Shown: piece by piece, positions 1 to 5,762 of the stretch
Numbering within the stretch: the stretch's first letter is position 1
Layout: every line of letters begins with the position of its first letter
Notes under the pieces: generated by a model
The model's database searches: none
What the model was told of the DNA's origin: nothing
What the model saw: the letters and a program-made list of their open reading frames with translations, nothing else
Translations under genes and position numbers: made by a program
Assembly: GCA_021808205.1 (NCBI GenBank)
Contig: JAKBCD010000131.1
Span: 1-6,109, forward strand
DNA length: 6,109 nucleotides
Direction: 5' to 3'
Source: Pseudomonadota bacterium
GTDB lineage: Bacteria > Pseudomonadota > Alphaproteobacteria > Acetobacterales > Acetobacteraceae

Positions 1-52
1 GCTCAATTTTCGCCCATTGCTTGTCAGACAGCCAAAATAGGTTCCGCCTCAT
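1..52 (-). CDS. IS5-family transposase, N-terminal fragment (cut by window edge)
   Basis: Reading the minus strand from ATG at 52 gives 17 codons, MRRNLFWLSDKQWAKIE, before the window ends. This closely resembles the N-terminus of IS5-family (DUF4096-containing) transposases, which begin with an arginine-rich start followed by a 'LSDxQWxxIEP' motif. The family catalyses DDE cut-and-paste transposition, and many members are made as two frames joined by programmed frameshifting; neither the DDE domain nor a frameshift can be seen here. A G-rich stretch (complement of 56-60, GGTGG) lies just upstream of the ATG and could serve as a ribosome-binding site. The identification rests on a short peptide, but the match to the remembered family start is distinctive. 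Whether the rest of the gene is intact lies outside the window. Confidence 0.72.
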   Translation of the reverse strand, partial: MRRNLFWLSDKQWAKIE

Positions 53-57
53 TTACC

Positions 58-74
58 ACCCCCGAATCGGGGGT
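58..74. repeat. Tight GC-rich hairpin upstream of the transposase start
   Basis: ACCCCCG (58-64) pairs perfectly with CGGGGGT (68-74) around a 3-base AAT loop. It sits 5 bases before the transposase ATG on the minus strand, so it would lie in the 5' leader of a transposase transcript. Many insertion sequences carry such structures near their ends, where they limit transposase translation from transcripts entering from flanking genes. That role is inferred here. No T-run follows on either strand, so it is not a canonical intrinsic terminator. Confidence 0.6.
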
Positions 75-158
75 AGAGAATCATCCGATCAAGGAAATAT
101 CAACAAGTTTATTGGGTTTTGGCCATAATTTAGTGTGTTGGAGGACGATTCAGACATT

Positions 159-184
159 AGATTGCCCGCAACGCGGGTCAATCT
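159..184 (-). terminator. Hairpin just downstream of pyk, possible terminator or mRNA 3' stabiliser
   Basis: AGATTG (159-164) pairs with CAATCT (179-184) and CCCGC (165-169) pairs with GCGGG (173-177). This makes an 11-bp stem with a single bulged base (178) and a 3-base loop. It lies 14 bases past the pyk stop codon in the direction of pyk transcription. On the pyk strand the stem is followed by AATGTCTG rather than a U-tract, so it is not a textbook intrinsic terminator. It may stop transcription weakly, protect the mRNA 3' end, or work with Rho. Its position makes a pyk-related role more likely than one for the IS element. Confidence 0.55.
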
Positions 185-198
185 CATATCATAGGGCT

Positions 199-1620
199 CT
201 AAAGCCGCGCCACGCGCAACGCGTTGGTTGTTCCGGCTTGGCCAAACGGCACCCCGGCAACCACCACAATCTCCTCGCTCTTTTGCGCGAAGCCCTCCAA
301 CCGGGCAATTTTTGCGGCGTGTTCAACGGCTTCTGTCATTGAATGCGCGGCTTCTGCGATGACCGCATGAACGCCCCATACGCAAGAAAGACGACGCGCG
401 ACGGCGTGGTTCGTGGTCAGGCCGATCACTGGGCAATCCGGCTTTTCGCGCGCGACTCGCAAAGCCGTGGCGCCGGATTCGGTGAAGGCCACGATGGCCT
501 TGGCATTAATGGTATGTGCCACCTGTACGGCCGCGGCGGCGATAGCGTCGGGCGAGTTCTTCTCCGGCTGCGGCCGCTTGGAATCGATACCGGTGCGCCA
601 ATCCTCGTCGCGCTCCACGCGGGTGATGATCCGGTCCATCATGTTCACCGCCTCGCGCGGGTACTGCCCGGCGGCGCTCTCGGCGGAGAGCATCACCACA
701 TCGGCGCCGTCGAACACGGCGGTGGCAACGTCTGAGGCTTCGGCGCGGGTGGGGGCAGGCGAGGAGATCATGCTCTCCAGCATCTGGGTGGCTACAACCA
801 CGGGCTTGCCACGCTGCTGGGCGGCGCGAATGATGCGCTTCTGCGCCACGGGAATTTCCTCGGGCGGCAGTTCCACGCCGAGATCCCCGCGAGCGACCAT
901 CACCGAATCGGTCACGTCCATGATCTCTTCGAGGTTATCCATACCCTGTGGCTTTTCGAGCTTTACCATGGTCAGCGCGCGGCCGGCGGCGATCTCTTTG
1001 GCTTCCAGCACGTCTTTCGCCTGCTGCACGAAGGAAAGGCCGATATAGTCGACTCCCAGCGGCAGCACGAAATCCAAATCCGCGCGGTCCTTTTCGGTCA
1101 GCACCGGGATGGGCAGGATCACATCCGGTACGTTCACGCCCTTGCGCTCGGAGAGCAAGCCGCCGACGATTACCTCGGTGAGCAGATGGTCGTCGCGCAC
1201 ACGCAGCACGCGCAGCCGCAGCTTGCCGTCATCCAGCAGCAAAGTGGAGCCGATCTCCGCCGCGGCAATGATCTCGGGGTGCGGCAGACAGACGCGGCGA
1301 GTATCCCCGGGGGCACGGTTCAGGTCGAGCGTGAATTGCTGCCCGGTCTGAAGTTGTACCCGGCCGGACTGAAACGTGCCGACGCGAAGCTTGGGGCCTT
1401 GCACATCCGCGAGAATGCCGATCGGTCGGCCGGTGCGCTTCTCGGCGGCGCGGATCATCTCGATGCGCGCGGCGTGGTCTTCATGGCTGCCATGGGAGAA
1501 GTTCAGCCGGAACATATCCACCCCCGCATGAAAAAGCTGAAGAACCATTTCCGGGGTCGAGCTGGCGGGACCAAGAGTCGCGATGATCTTGGTGCGGCGG
1601 TGGCGGCGCAATCTATCCAT
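199..1620 (-). CDS. pyk: Pyruvate kinase
   Basis: Cytoplasmic glycolytic enzyme converting phosphoenolpyruvate and ADP to pyruvate and ATP. The 473-residue length matches bacterial pyruvate kinases. Visible in order: the N-terminal strand RTKIIATLGPAS (9-20); RLNFSHG (38-44); the start of the B domain after about residue 75; the PEP-site segment KLEKPQGM with catalytic Lys220 and metal ligand Glu222; RGDLG with metal ligand Asp246; TQMLESM and PTRAEASDVA (278-299); MLSAESAAG (310-318), where Ser replaces the more usual Thr; and a C-terminal domain with a phosphate-binding-type loop FTESGATAL (379-387). Residues V73, Q74, K77 and V80 fit the K+-independent subgroup. The ATG at 1620 was chosen because GAGG lies about 6 bases upstream and the protein then begins at the conserved fold; an in-frame ATG at 1770 would add 50 residues with no family resemblance. 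The gene runs divergently from DUF1244 and ends in TAG at 199-201. Confidence 0.97.
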   Translation of the reverse strand: MDRLRRHRRTKIIATLGPASSTPEMVLQLFHAGVDMFRLNFSHGSHEDHAARIEMIRAAEKRTGRPIGILADVQGPKLRVGTFQSGRVQLQTGQQFTLDLNRAPGDTRRVCLPHPEIIAAAEIGSTLLLDDGKLRLRVLRVRDDHLLTEVIVGGLLSERKGVNVPDVILPIPVLTEKDRADLDFVLPLGVDYIGLSFVQQAKDVLEAKEIAAGRALTMVKLEKPQGMDNLEEIMDVTDSVMVARGDLGVELPPEEIPVAQKRIIRAAQQRGKPVVVATQMLESMISSPAPTRAEASDVATAVFDGADVVMLSAESAAGQYPREAVNMMDRIITRVERDEDWRTGIDSKRPQPEKNSPDAIAAAAVQVAHTINAKAIVAFTESGATALRVAREKPDCPVIGLTTNHAVARRLSCVWGVHAVIAEAAHSMTEAVEHAAKIARLEGFAQKSEEIVVVAGVPFGQAGTTNALRVARL

Positions 1621-1850
1621 TTGAATCCTCAGGCGGGGAAAGGGGGCAGGATGCCGGATGGCAGCCAGCGAAAGGTGAAGGCCGTAGCACACGGTAACTC
1701 GGTCGGCACCGCAGGCGATATTGCGCGCAGCAGCCTGCTGCGGCAGGTTGGCGAACATGCGGCGGGCCAACCCAGACGCCGCAGGATGGGCGATTGGAAG
1801 GCCGCGCGGATGTCTTGTGGCGCGATGCAGGACGTTTTCACGGCGCGATT
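1621..1850. other. Divergent intergenic region between pyk and the DUF1244 gene
   Basis: These 230 bases should contain the promoters for pyk (minus strand) and for the DUF1244-gapR series (plus strand). I see the pyk ribosome-binding site (complement of about 1627-1630) and a near-perfect palindrome at 1726-1742, but no -35/-10 pair on either strand convincing enough to call. Open frames cross the region in both directions, as expected for GC-rich DNA, but their translations show no recognisable protein features. Confidence 0.6.
1726..1742. repeat. 17-bp palindrome, candidate operator, between pyk and DUF1244
   Basis: CGCAGCAG (1726-1733) and CTGCTGCG (1735-1742) are perfect reverse complements around one central base. 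The site lies 106 bases before the pyk ATG and 108 bases before the DUF1244 ATG, almost exactly midway between the two divergent starts. A dimeric regulator could bind such a site. With high-GC DNA and repeated GCAG motifs nearby, chance occurrence is also plausible. No regulator is recognised. Confidence 0.35.
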
Positions 1851-2180
1851 ATGAGCGGGAGCAGAAAGTTGAGCAACCCCACACGAGATGAAGCCACCAC
1901 AGAGAGGCTGGAAGCCGCCGCCTTCCGCGCCCTGGTTGGGCATTTGCGGGCCCGGACGGACGTGCAGAATATCGATCTGATGAACCTCGCGGGGTTCTGC
2001 CGCAACTGCCTCTCGCGCTGGTACCGCGAGGCGGCGCAGGCCCAGGGCATCGCGCTTACGGATGAGCAGGCGCGAGAAATCGTCTATGGCATGCCCTATA
2101 AGGAGTGGCAGGCCAAATATCAGACGCCGGCGAGCCCCGAGCAGCTGGCGAAGATGACCCAAACAAAACCCAATCACTGA
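1851..2180 (+). CDS. DUF1244 family protein of unknown function
   Basis: A 109-residue soluble protein of the DUF1244 family (PF06844), common in proteobacteria and without an established function. The diagnostic core is visible: NIDLMNLAGFCRNCLSRWY at 40-58, containing a CxxC pair (Cys50, Cys53), and EIVYGMPYKEW at 76-86. The CxxC pair could bind metal or be redox-active, but this is not shown. The N-terminal half looks helical and there is no signal peptide or membrane segment. The ATG at 1851 lacks a clear Shine-Dalgarno. An in-frame TTG at 1869 has GGGAG (1857-1861) seven bases upstream and would give 103 residues, still upstream of the conserved region, so the start is uncertain. The gene is divergent from pyk and 63 bases upstream of gapR, suggesting at least partial co-transcription with gapR. 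Confidence 0.9.
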   Translation: MSGSRKLSNPTRDEATTERLEAAAFRALVGHLRARTDVQNIDLMNLAGFCRNCLSRWYREAAQAQGIALTDEQAREIVYGMPYKEWQAKYQTPASPEQLAKMTQTKPNH

Positions 2181-2191
2181 AACCGTGCGCA

Positions 2192-2220
2192 TTGACCCGC
2201 CTGCCGGGGAGTTTTATCCC
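2192..2220 (+). promoter_or_regulatory. Weak candidate promoter for gapR
   Basis: TTGACC (2192-2197) matches the -35 consensus well. At 17-base spacing TATCCC (2215-2220) is a poor -10 element; TTTTAT (2212-2217) is a better hexamer but the spacing of 14 is too short. If real, it would let gapR be transcribed independently of DUF1244 with a short leader. The call is tentative. Confidence 0.25.
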
Positions 2221-2222
2221 CG
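2205..2222 (+). repeat. Small hairpin in the DUF1244-gapR gap
   Basis: CGGGGA (2205-2210) pairs with TCCCCG (2217-2222) around a GTTTTA loop. It ends 11 bases before the GGAG ribosome-binding site of gapR. There is no T-run after the stem, so it is unlikely to be an intrinsic terminator. It could mark an mRNA processing site or modulate gapR expression; both are guesses. Confidence 0.45.
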
Positions 2223-2243
2223 CCGCCCGCATTGGAGATGAGT

Positions 2244-2501
2244 ATGTCTGTATCCACCGAAGAAAAACCTACCAATATCGCCGGCGATCGGCTGCGCAGC
2301 ATTATCGAGCGTGTCGAGCGCCTGGAGGAGGAGCGCAAGGCGCTCGCCAGTGACATCAAGGATATTTTTTCCGAGGCGAAATCCGCCGGATTTGACGTGA
2401 AGGTGATCCGCCAGCTTATCCGTATCCGCAAGCAGGAGCCTGCCGAGGTGGAGGAGCAGGAGACGCTGCTGGATGTCTACCGTCGCGCCATCGGGATGTA
2501 G
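2244..2501 (+). CDS. gapR: GapR-type nucleoid-associated protein (DUF2312/UPF0335)
   Basis: An 85-residue protein of the GapR family, which in Caulobacter binds overtwisted, AT-rich DNA ahead of replication and transcription machinery and supports topoisomerase action. The family pattern is clear: an N-terminal coiled-coil helix with RLRSIIERVERLEEERKAL (16-34), then DIKDIFSEAKSAGFDVKVIR (37-56) and IRIRKQEP (59-66) rich in basic residues expected to contact DNA, then an acidic EVEEQE segment and a C-terminal LLDVYRRAIGM helix. Length is close to the 89 residues of the Caulobacter protein. The ATG at 2244 is preferred because GGAG (2234-2237) is spaced 6 bases before it; the in-frame ATG at 2238 directly abuts that motif. 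It acts on the chromosome in the cytoplasm. The gene follows DUF1244 and precedes pepF on the same strand. Confidence 0.94.
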   Translation: MSVSTEEKPTNIAGDRLRSIIERVERLEEERKALASDIKDIFSEAKSAGFDVKVIRQLIRIRKQEPAEVEEQETLLDVYRRAIGM

Positions 2502-2532
2502 CAACCTACTCTGGCGGTCATTCAAAGCCTGT

Positions 2533-2560
2533 TTGACCTTGGCCCCGCAACGCCTAAATC
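2533..2560 (+). promoter_or_regulatory. Candidate promoter for pepF and the ABC1 kinase
   Basis: TTGACC (2533-2538) is followed after 16 bases by TAAATC (2555-2560), or after 15 by CTAAAT (2554-2559). This resembles an alphaproteobacterial sigma-70 promoter with slightly short spacing. Transcription would start near 2566-2568, leaving about 10 bases before the ATG at 2576, or about 24 before the alternative ATG at 2591. Expression by read-through from gapR is equally possible. Confidence 0.35.
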
Positions 2561-2575
2561 TGTGGGCATAGAGTT

Positions 2576-4405
2576 ATGAACGGAACGGCAATGCAGCAGA
2601 ATGATATGGCGCGGCACCCGGAGGGGGTTTCCGCCGGGGCGGCCGCGCCGCTTCCCAGTTGGGATCTGGCGGATCTCTACGCCGCCCCCACCGACCCACG
2701 AATCGAAGCGGACCTGAAATCTGTTCAGGAGCGGGCGGATCAATTTGCCGCAGCTTATCAAGGCAGGCTGGCGGGGCTTTCCGGGGCAGAACTGGCAACG
2801 GCGATAAGCGCCTACGAGGCGCTGCAGGAAACCCCTGGCCGCATCATGTCCTACGCGGTGCTGCTGTTCTCGGCGGACAGCTCCATTCCTGCGCATGGGC
2901 AGTTCTACCAGACCATGGCCGAGCGCGTGACCGCCTTGGGCACCAAGACCCTGTTCTTCACGCTGGAGCTGAACCGCATTCCCGATGAGGTTCTGGCGGC
3001 GAAACTGCAGGACAAGGCGCTGGCGCATTACGCCGCCTGGCTGCGGGATTTGCGGGTGTTTCTGCCGCATCAGCGGGAAGATGTGGTTGAGCAGCTATTC
3101 ATGGAAAAGGATGTGACCGGGCATTCCGCCTGGGTGCGCCTGTTCGATGAGACCATTGCGGGGTTGCGGGTGGAGGTGAAGGGCGAGGAGCTTACCCTTT
3201 CTGCCGCGCTGAACAAGCTGTCGGACTCAGACCGGTCTGTGCGCGAGGCGGCGGCCAAGGCCGTGGCGGGGGCGATGCAGGCGAATGAGAAGCTGTTCGC
3301 GCTGATCCTCAATACCATCGCCAAGGACAAGGCGATCGAGGATGAGTGGCACGCTTACCCGCACCCCTGGTCTTACCGCAACCGGGCGAACATGGTTGAG
3401 GATGAGGTTGTGGAGGCGCTGACCGGAGCGGTGAAAGCCTCCTATGGCCGGCTCGCTCATCGCTATTACAGCCTGAAAGCCAAATGGCTGGGGCTGGAGA
3501 AGCTGGAGCACTGGGACCGTAACGCGCCGTTGCCCGCCGATGCGGATAAATCGATTTCCTGGCCGCAGGCGCGCGACATTGTGCTGAACGCCTATGGCGG
3601 CTTCAACCCGGAACTGGCCGAGGCGATCAGGCCGTTTTTCGACAAAAACTGGATCGACGCGGCCTTGCGTCCCGGCAAGGCAGGGGGTGCGTTCTCGCAT
3701 TCCACCGTGCCCTCGGCGCATCCATATGTGCTGATGAATTTCCACGGCAAAACCCGCGACGTGATGACCCTGGCGCATGAGCTTGGTCATGGTGTGCATC
3801 AAACCCTGGCGGCGAAACAAGGCTATCTGCTGGCTGGAACACCGTTAACCTTGGCCGAGACCGCCAGCGTGTTCGGCGAGATGCTGACCTTCCGCTCGCT
3901 GCTGGATGCCGAGACCGACCTCGCGCGGCGGCGGATTATGCTGGCGCAGAAGGTGGAGGACATGCTGAACACCGTGGTGCGGCAGATCGCCTTCCATGAG
4001 TTCGAGGTGGCGTTCCACACAGAGCGTGCCAAGGGCGAGATACTGCCTGCGCGCATCTGCGAAATCTGGATGGACGTGCAGACCCGCAGCCTCGGCCCGG
4101 CCTTCAATTTCACGCCCGATTACCAGGTGTTCTGGGCTTATATCTCGCATTTCTTCCACTCGCCGTTTTATGTGTATGCCTATGCCTTCGGGGATTGCCT
4201 GGTGAACGCGCTCTATGCGGTTTATCAGGAGAGCCCGGACAAAACGGGCTTTGCGGCCAAATACCGCGAGATGCTGGAGGCTGGCGGCACCAAGCGGCAT
4301 AAGGAGCTGCTGGCCCCGTTCGGGCTGGATGCCTCCGATCCTGTCTTCTGGAATAAGGGGCTGGATGTGATCTCGGGCTTTATCGACGAGCTGGAAAAAG
4401 CATGA
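2576..4405 (+). CDS. pepF: Oligoendopeptidase F, peptidase family M3
   Basis: A 609-residue zinc metallopeptidase that cleaves oligopeptides in the cytoplasm, contributing to peptide turnover. It resembles the pepF/M3 family in length and layout: an N-terminal WDLADLY segment (29-35), a helical N-terminal domain, then the catalytic domain. The zinc motif HELGH is at 401-405 (His401 and His405 as ligands, Glu402 as general base), and Glu428 in LAETAS fits the third zinc ligand by alignment with thimet oligopeptidase. The C-terminal substrate-binding motif HFFHSPFYVYAYAFGD (525-540) supplies the expected His and Tyr residues. No signal peptide or membrane segment is seen. The start is uncertain: ATG 2576 has only a weak GAG close by, while ATG 2591 has GGA six bases upstream; both lie before the conserved domain. 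The stop overlaps the ABC1 kinase start as ATGA, indicating translational coupling. Confidence 0.95.
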   Translation: MNGTAMQQNDMARHPEGVSAGAAAPLPSWDLADLYAAPTDPRIEADLKSVQERADQFAAAYQGRLAGLSGAELATAISAYEALQETPGRIMSYAVLLFSADSSIPAHGQFYQTMAERVTALGTKTLFFTLELNRIPDEVLAAKLQDKALAHYAAWLRDLRVFLPHQREDVVEQLFMEKDVTGHSAWVRLFDETIAGLRVEVKGEELTLSAALNKLSDSDRSVREAAAKAVAGAMQANEKLFALILNTIAKDKAIEDEWHAYPHPWSYRNRANMVEDEVVEALTGAVKASYGRLAHRYYSLKAKWLGLEKLEHWDRNAPLPADADKSISWPQARDIVLNAYGGFNPELAEAIRPFFDKNWIDAALRPGKAGGAFSHSTVPSAHPYVLMNFHGKTRDVMTLAHELGHGVHQTLAAKQGYLLAGTPLTLAETASVFGEMLTFRSLLDAETDLARRRIMLAQKVEDMLNTVVRQIAFHEFEVAFHTERAKGEILPARICEIWMDVQTRSLGPAFNFTPDYQVFWAYISHFFHSPFYVYAYAFGDCLVNALYAVYQESPDKTGFAAKYREMLEAGGTKRHKELLAPFGLDASDPVFWNKGLDVISGFIDELEKA

Positions 4406-5751
4406 GCGAACGCGACAGCAATTTGTTCGGTGAGATGCGGCGCATGGTCCGTACCTCCGGCGCTGTGGGCGGCATTGCCGCGCGCATCGCCGGAGAGCGG
4501 GTTTTTGGTATCAAAACCGACCAGGCCCGCCACGCGGAGGATTTGAAATCGCTGTTAGGTGGACTGAAAGGCCCGATGATGAAGGTGGCGCAGTTTCTCT
4601 CCACCGTGCCGGATGCCTTGCCGCCGGAATACGCCAAGCAACTGGCGGAGCTACAATCTAACGCGCCGCCGATGGGCTGGCCGTTTGTGCGAAGGCGCAT
4701 GAGCGGTGAGATGGGGCCGGATTGGGAAAGCAAGTTCAAAAGCTTCTCCCGCGAGGCCGTGGCCGCCGCCAGCCTGGGGCAGGTTCACCGTGCCACCCTG
4801 CCAGATGGGCGAGAGGTGGCGGTGAAGCTGCAATACCCGGATATGCCCAGCGTCATCGAGGCGGATCTGCGCCAGGTGAAGATGGCTATGGCGGTTTATA
4901 GGCGCATGGATAGCGCCATTATTCAGGATGATATCTATGTTGAGCTGAGCGAACGCTTCCGAGAGGAGCTGGATTATCTGCGTGAGGCGGCGCAGATGCG
5001 GCTCTACCGGCTGATGCTGGCGGACGTGCCGAATGTGAACGTGCCCGAGCCGATCGAGGCTTATACCACCACCCGGATGCTGACGATGACCTGGCTGCAA
5101 GGCCAGGGTTTCCGGGACTGGATGGCGGGCAACCCGAGCCAGGAACAGCGCAATGCCTTGGCCACCGCGCTGTTCCGGGCCTGGTACACTCCCTTTTACC
5201 GTTACGGCGTGATCCACGGCGACCCGCATCTGGGCAATTACCAAATAAGCGCGACGGGCGGACTGAACCTGCTGGACTATGGCTGCATCCGTATTTTCGC
5301 GCCGAAATTCGTCGGCGGCGTGCTGGAGCTATACAACGCCGTGCGCGAGAGTGACGAGGCGAGGGCGCGGCATGCCTACGAGATCTGGGGCTTTAAGGGC
5401 ATTAACGCCGAGCAGGTTGACGTGCTGAATGAATGGGCGCGCTTTCTTTACCAGCCGCTGATCGAGGACAGGGTGCGGCCGATTCAGGAGGGGCAGGGCA
5501 CGGAATTCGGCCGAGAGGTGGCGCAGAAGGTTCATGCCGGGTTGCAGCGCACCGGCGGCGTGCGCCCGCCGCGGGAGTTTGTGCTGATGGACCGCTCCGC
5601 CATCGGGCTGGGGGCGGTGTTCATGCGCCTTGGTGCGGAGCTGAACTGGTGCAGGCTGTTCCAGGAAACCGTGGAAGGTTTCAGCGAGGCGGGGCTAGCC
5701 GCCCGGCAGGCAGAAGCGCTTCAAGTTGCCCGGGTGCCGGAGGCCAAGTAA
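4402..5751 (+). CDS. ABC1/AarF (UbiB-like) atypical kinase family protein
   Basis: A 449-residue protein of the ABC1/ADCK/UbiB family, atypical kinases or ATPases that support ubiquinone biosynthesis and lipid homeostasis in characterised members. Visible hallmarks: the N-terminal extension motif region KVAQFLSTVPDALPPEYAKQL (61-81), where the usual KxGQ reads KVAQ; the Ala-rich nucleotide loop AAASLGQVHRA (121-131) replacing the Gly-rich loop; the VAVK lysine (Lys142); the EELDYLREA segment (188-196); the catalytic loop HGDPHLGN (272-279) with Asp274 and Asn279; and the metal-binding DYG (292-294) in place of DFG. It is shorter than E. coli UbiB (546 residues), and I see no hydrophobic C-terminal membrane segments, so it is better called an ABC1 paralogue than UbiB itself. 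Its ATG overlaps the pepF stop by four bases. Substrate and exact role are unknown. Confidence 0.92.
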   Translation: MSERDSNLFGEMRRMVRTSGAVGGIAARIAGERVFGIKTDQARHAEDLKSLLGGLKGPMMKVAQFLSTVPDALPPEYAKQLAELQSNAPPMGWPFVRRRMSGEMGPDWESKFKSFSREAVAAASLGQVHRATLPDGREVAVKLQYPDMPSVIEADLRQVKMAMAVYRRMDSAIIQDDIYVELSERFREELDYLREAAQMRLYRLMLADVPNVNVPEPIEAYTTTRMLTMTWLQGQGFRDWMAGNPSQEQRNALATALFRAWYTPFYRYGVIHGDPHLGNYQISATGGLNLLDYGCIRIFAPKFVGGVLELYNAVRESDEARARHAYEIWGFKGINAEQVDVLNEWARFLYQPLIEDRVRPIQEGQGTEFGREVAQKVHAGLQRTGGVRPPREFVLMDRSAIGLGAVFMRLGAELNWCRLFQETVEGFSEAGLAARQAEALQVARVPEAK

Positions 5752-5762
5752 ACCCTCCGGCA
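5735..5762 (+). promoter_or_regulatory. Inverted repeat over the ABC1 kinase stop and methyltransferase start
   Basis: TGCCGGAGG (5735-5743) is the exact reverse complement of CCTCCGGCA (5754-5762), with a 10-base loop containing the kinase TAA stop (5749-5751). The right arm ends on the A of the methyltransferase ATG and the left arm contains the only GGAGG nearby. As RNA, the hairpin would sequester both. No T-run follows immediately, although T-rich runs occur at 5782-5786 and 5799-5804. It may act as a weak terminator, or as a structure opened by ribosomes finishing the kinase. Confidence 0.55.

Larger units (their letters stand above)
1..74 (-). mobile_element. Left-edge portion of an IS5-family insertion sequence (outer end unresolved)
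   Basis: This is the minimal extent, covering the transposase start codon region and the hairpin upstream of it. The true terminal inverted repeat should lie somewhat further right, probably between about 70 and 150. I could not fix it because the other end of the element is outside the window and no target duplication can be compared. Base composition from about 75 to 160 is clearly more AT-rich than the housekeeping genes to the right, which fits IS-derived or junction DNA. Confidence 0.5.

Noticed and set aside
413..1048. Long plus-strand open frame opposite pyk
   Set aside because: It lies wholly antisense to a clear pyruvate kinase, is Ser/Ala/Arg-rich as expected from reversed GC-rich codons, and shows no protein family features.
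1621..1770. N-terminal extension of pyruvate kinase from an upstream ATG at 1770
   Set aside because: The extra 50 residues have no pyruvate kinase similarity, whereas the ATG at 1620 has a GAGG ribosome site and gives the standard family length and residue numbering.
1186..1854. 222-codon plus-strand frame running from inside pyk into the intergenic region
   Set aside because: Most of it is antisense to pyk and the translation has no recognisable domain, so it is a frame shadow.
1629..2192. 187-codon minus-strand frame over the intergenic region and DUF1244
   Set aside because: It is antisense to the DUF1244 coding sequence, has no ribosome site that I can see, and its translation has no family resemblance.
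3227..4300. Several minus-strand open frames opposite pepF
   Set aside because: They mirror the codon pattern of a full-length M3 peptidase with all catalytic motifs intact, so they are not independent genes.
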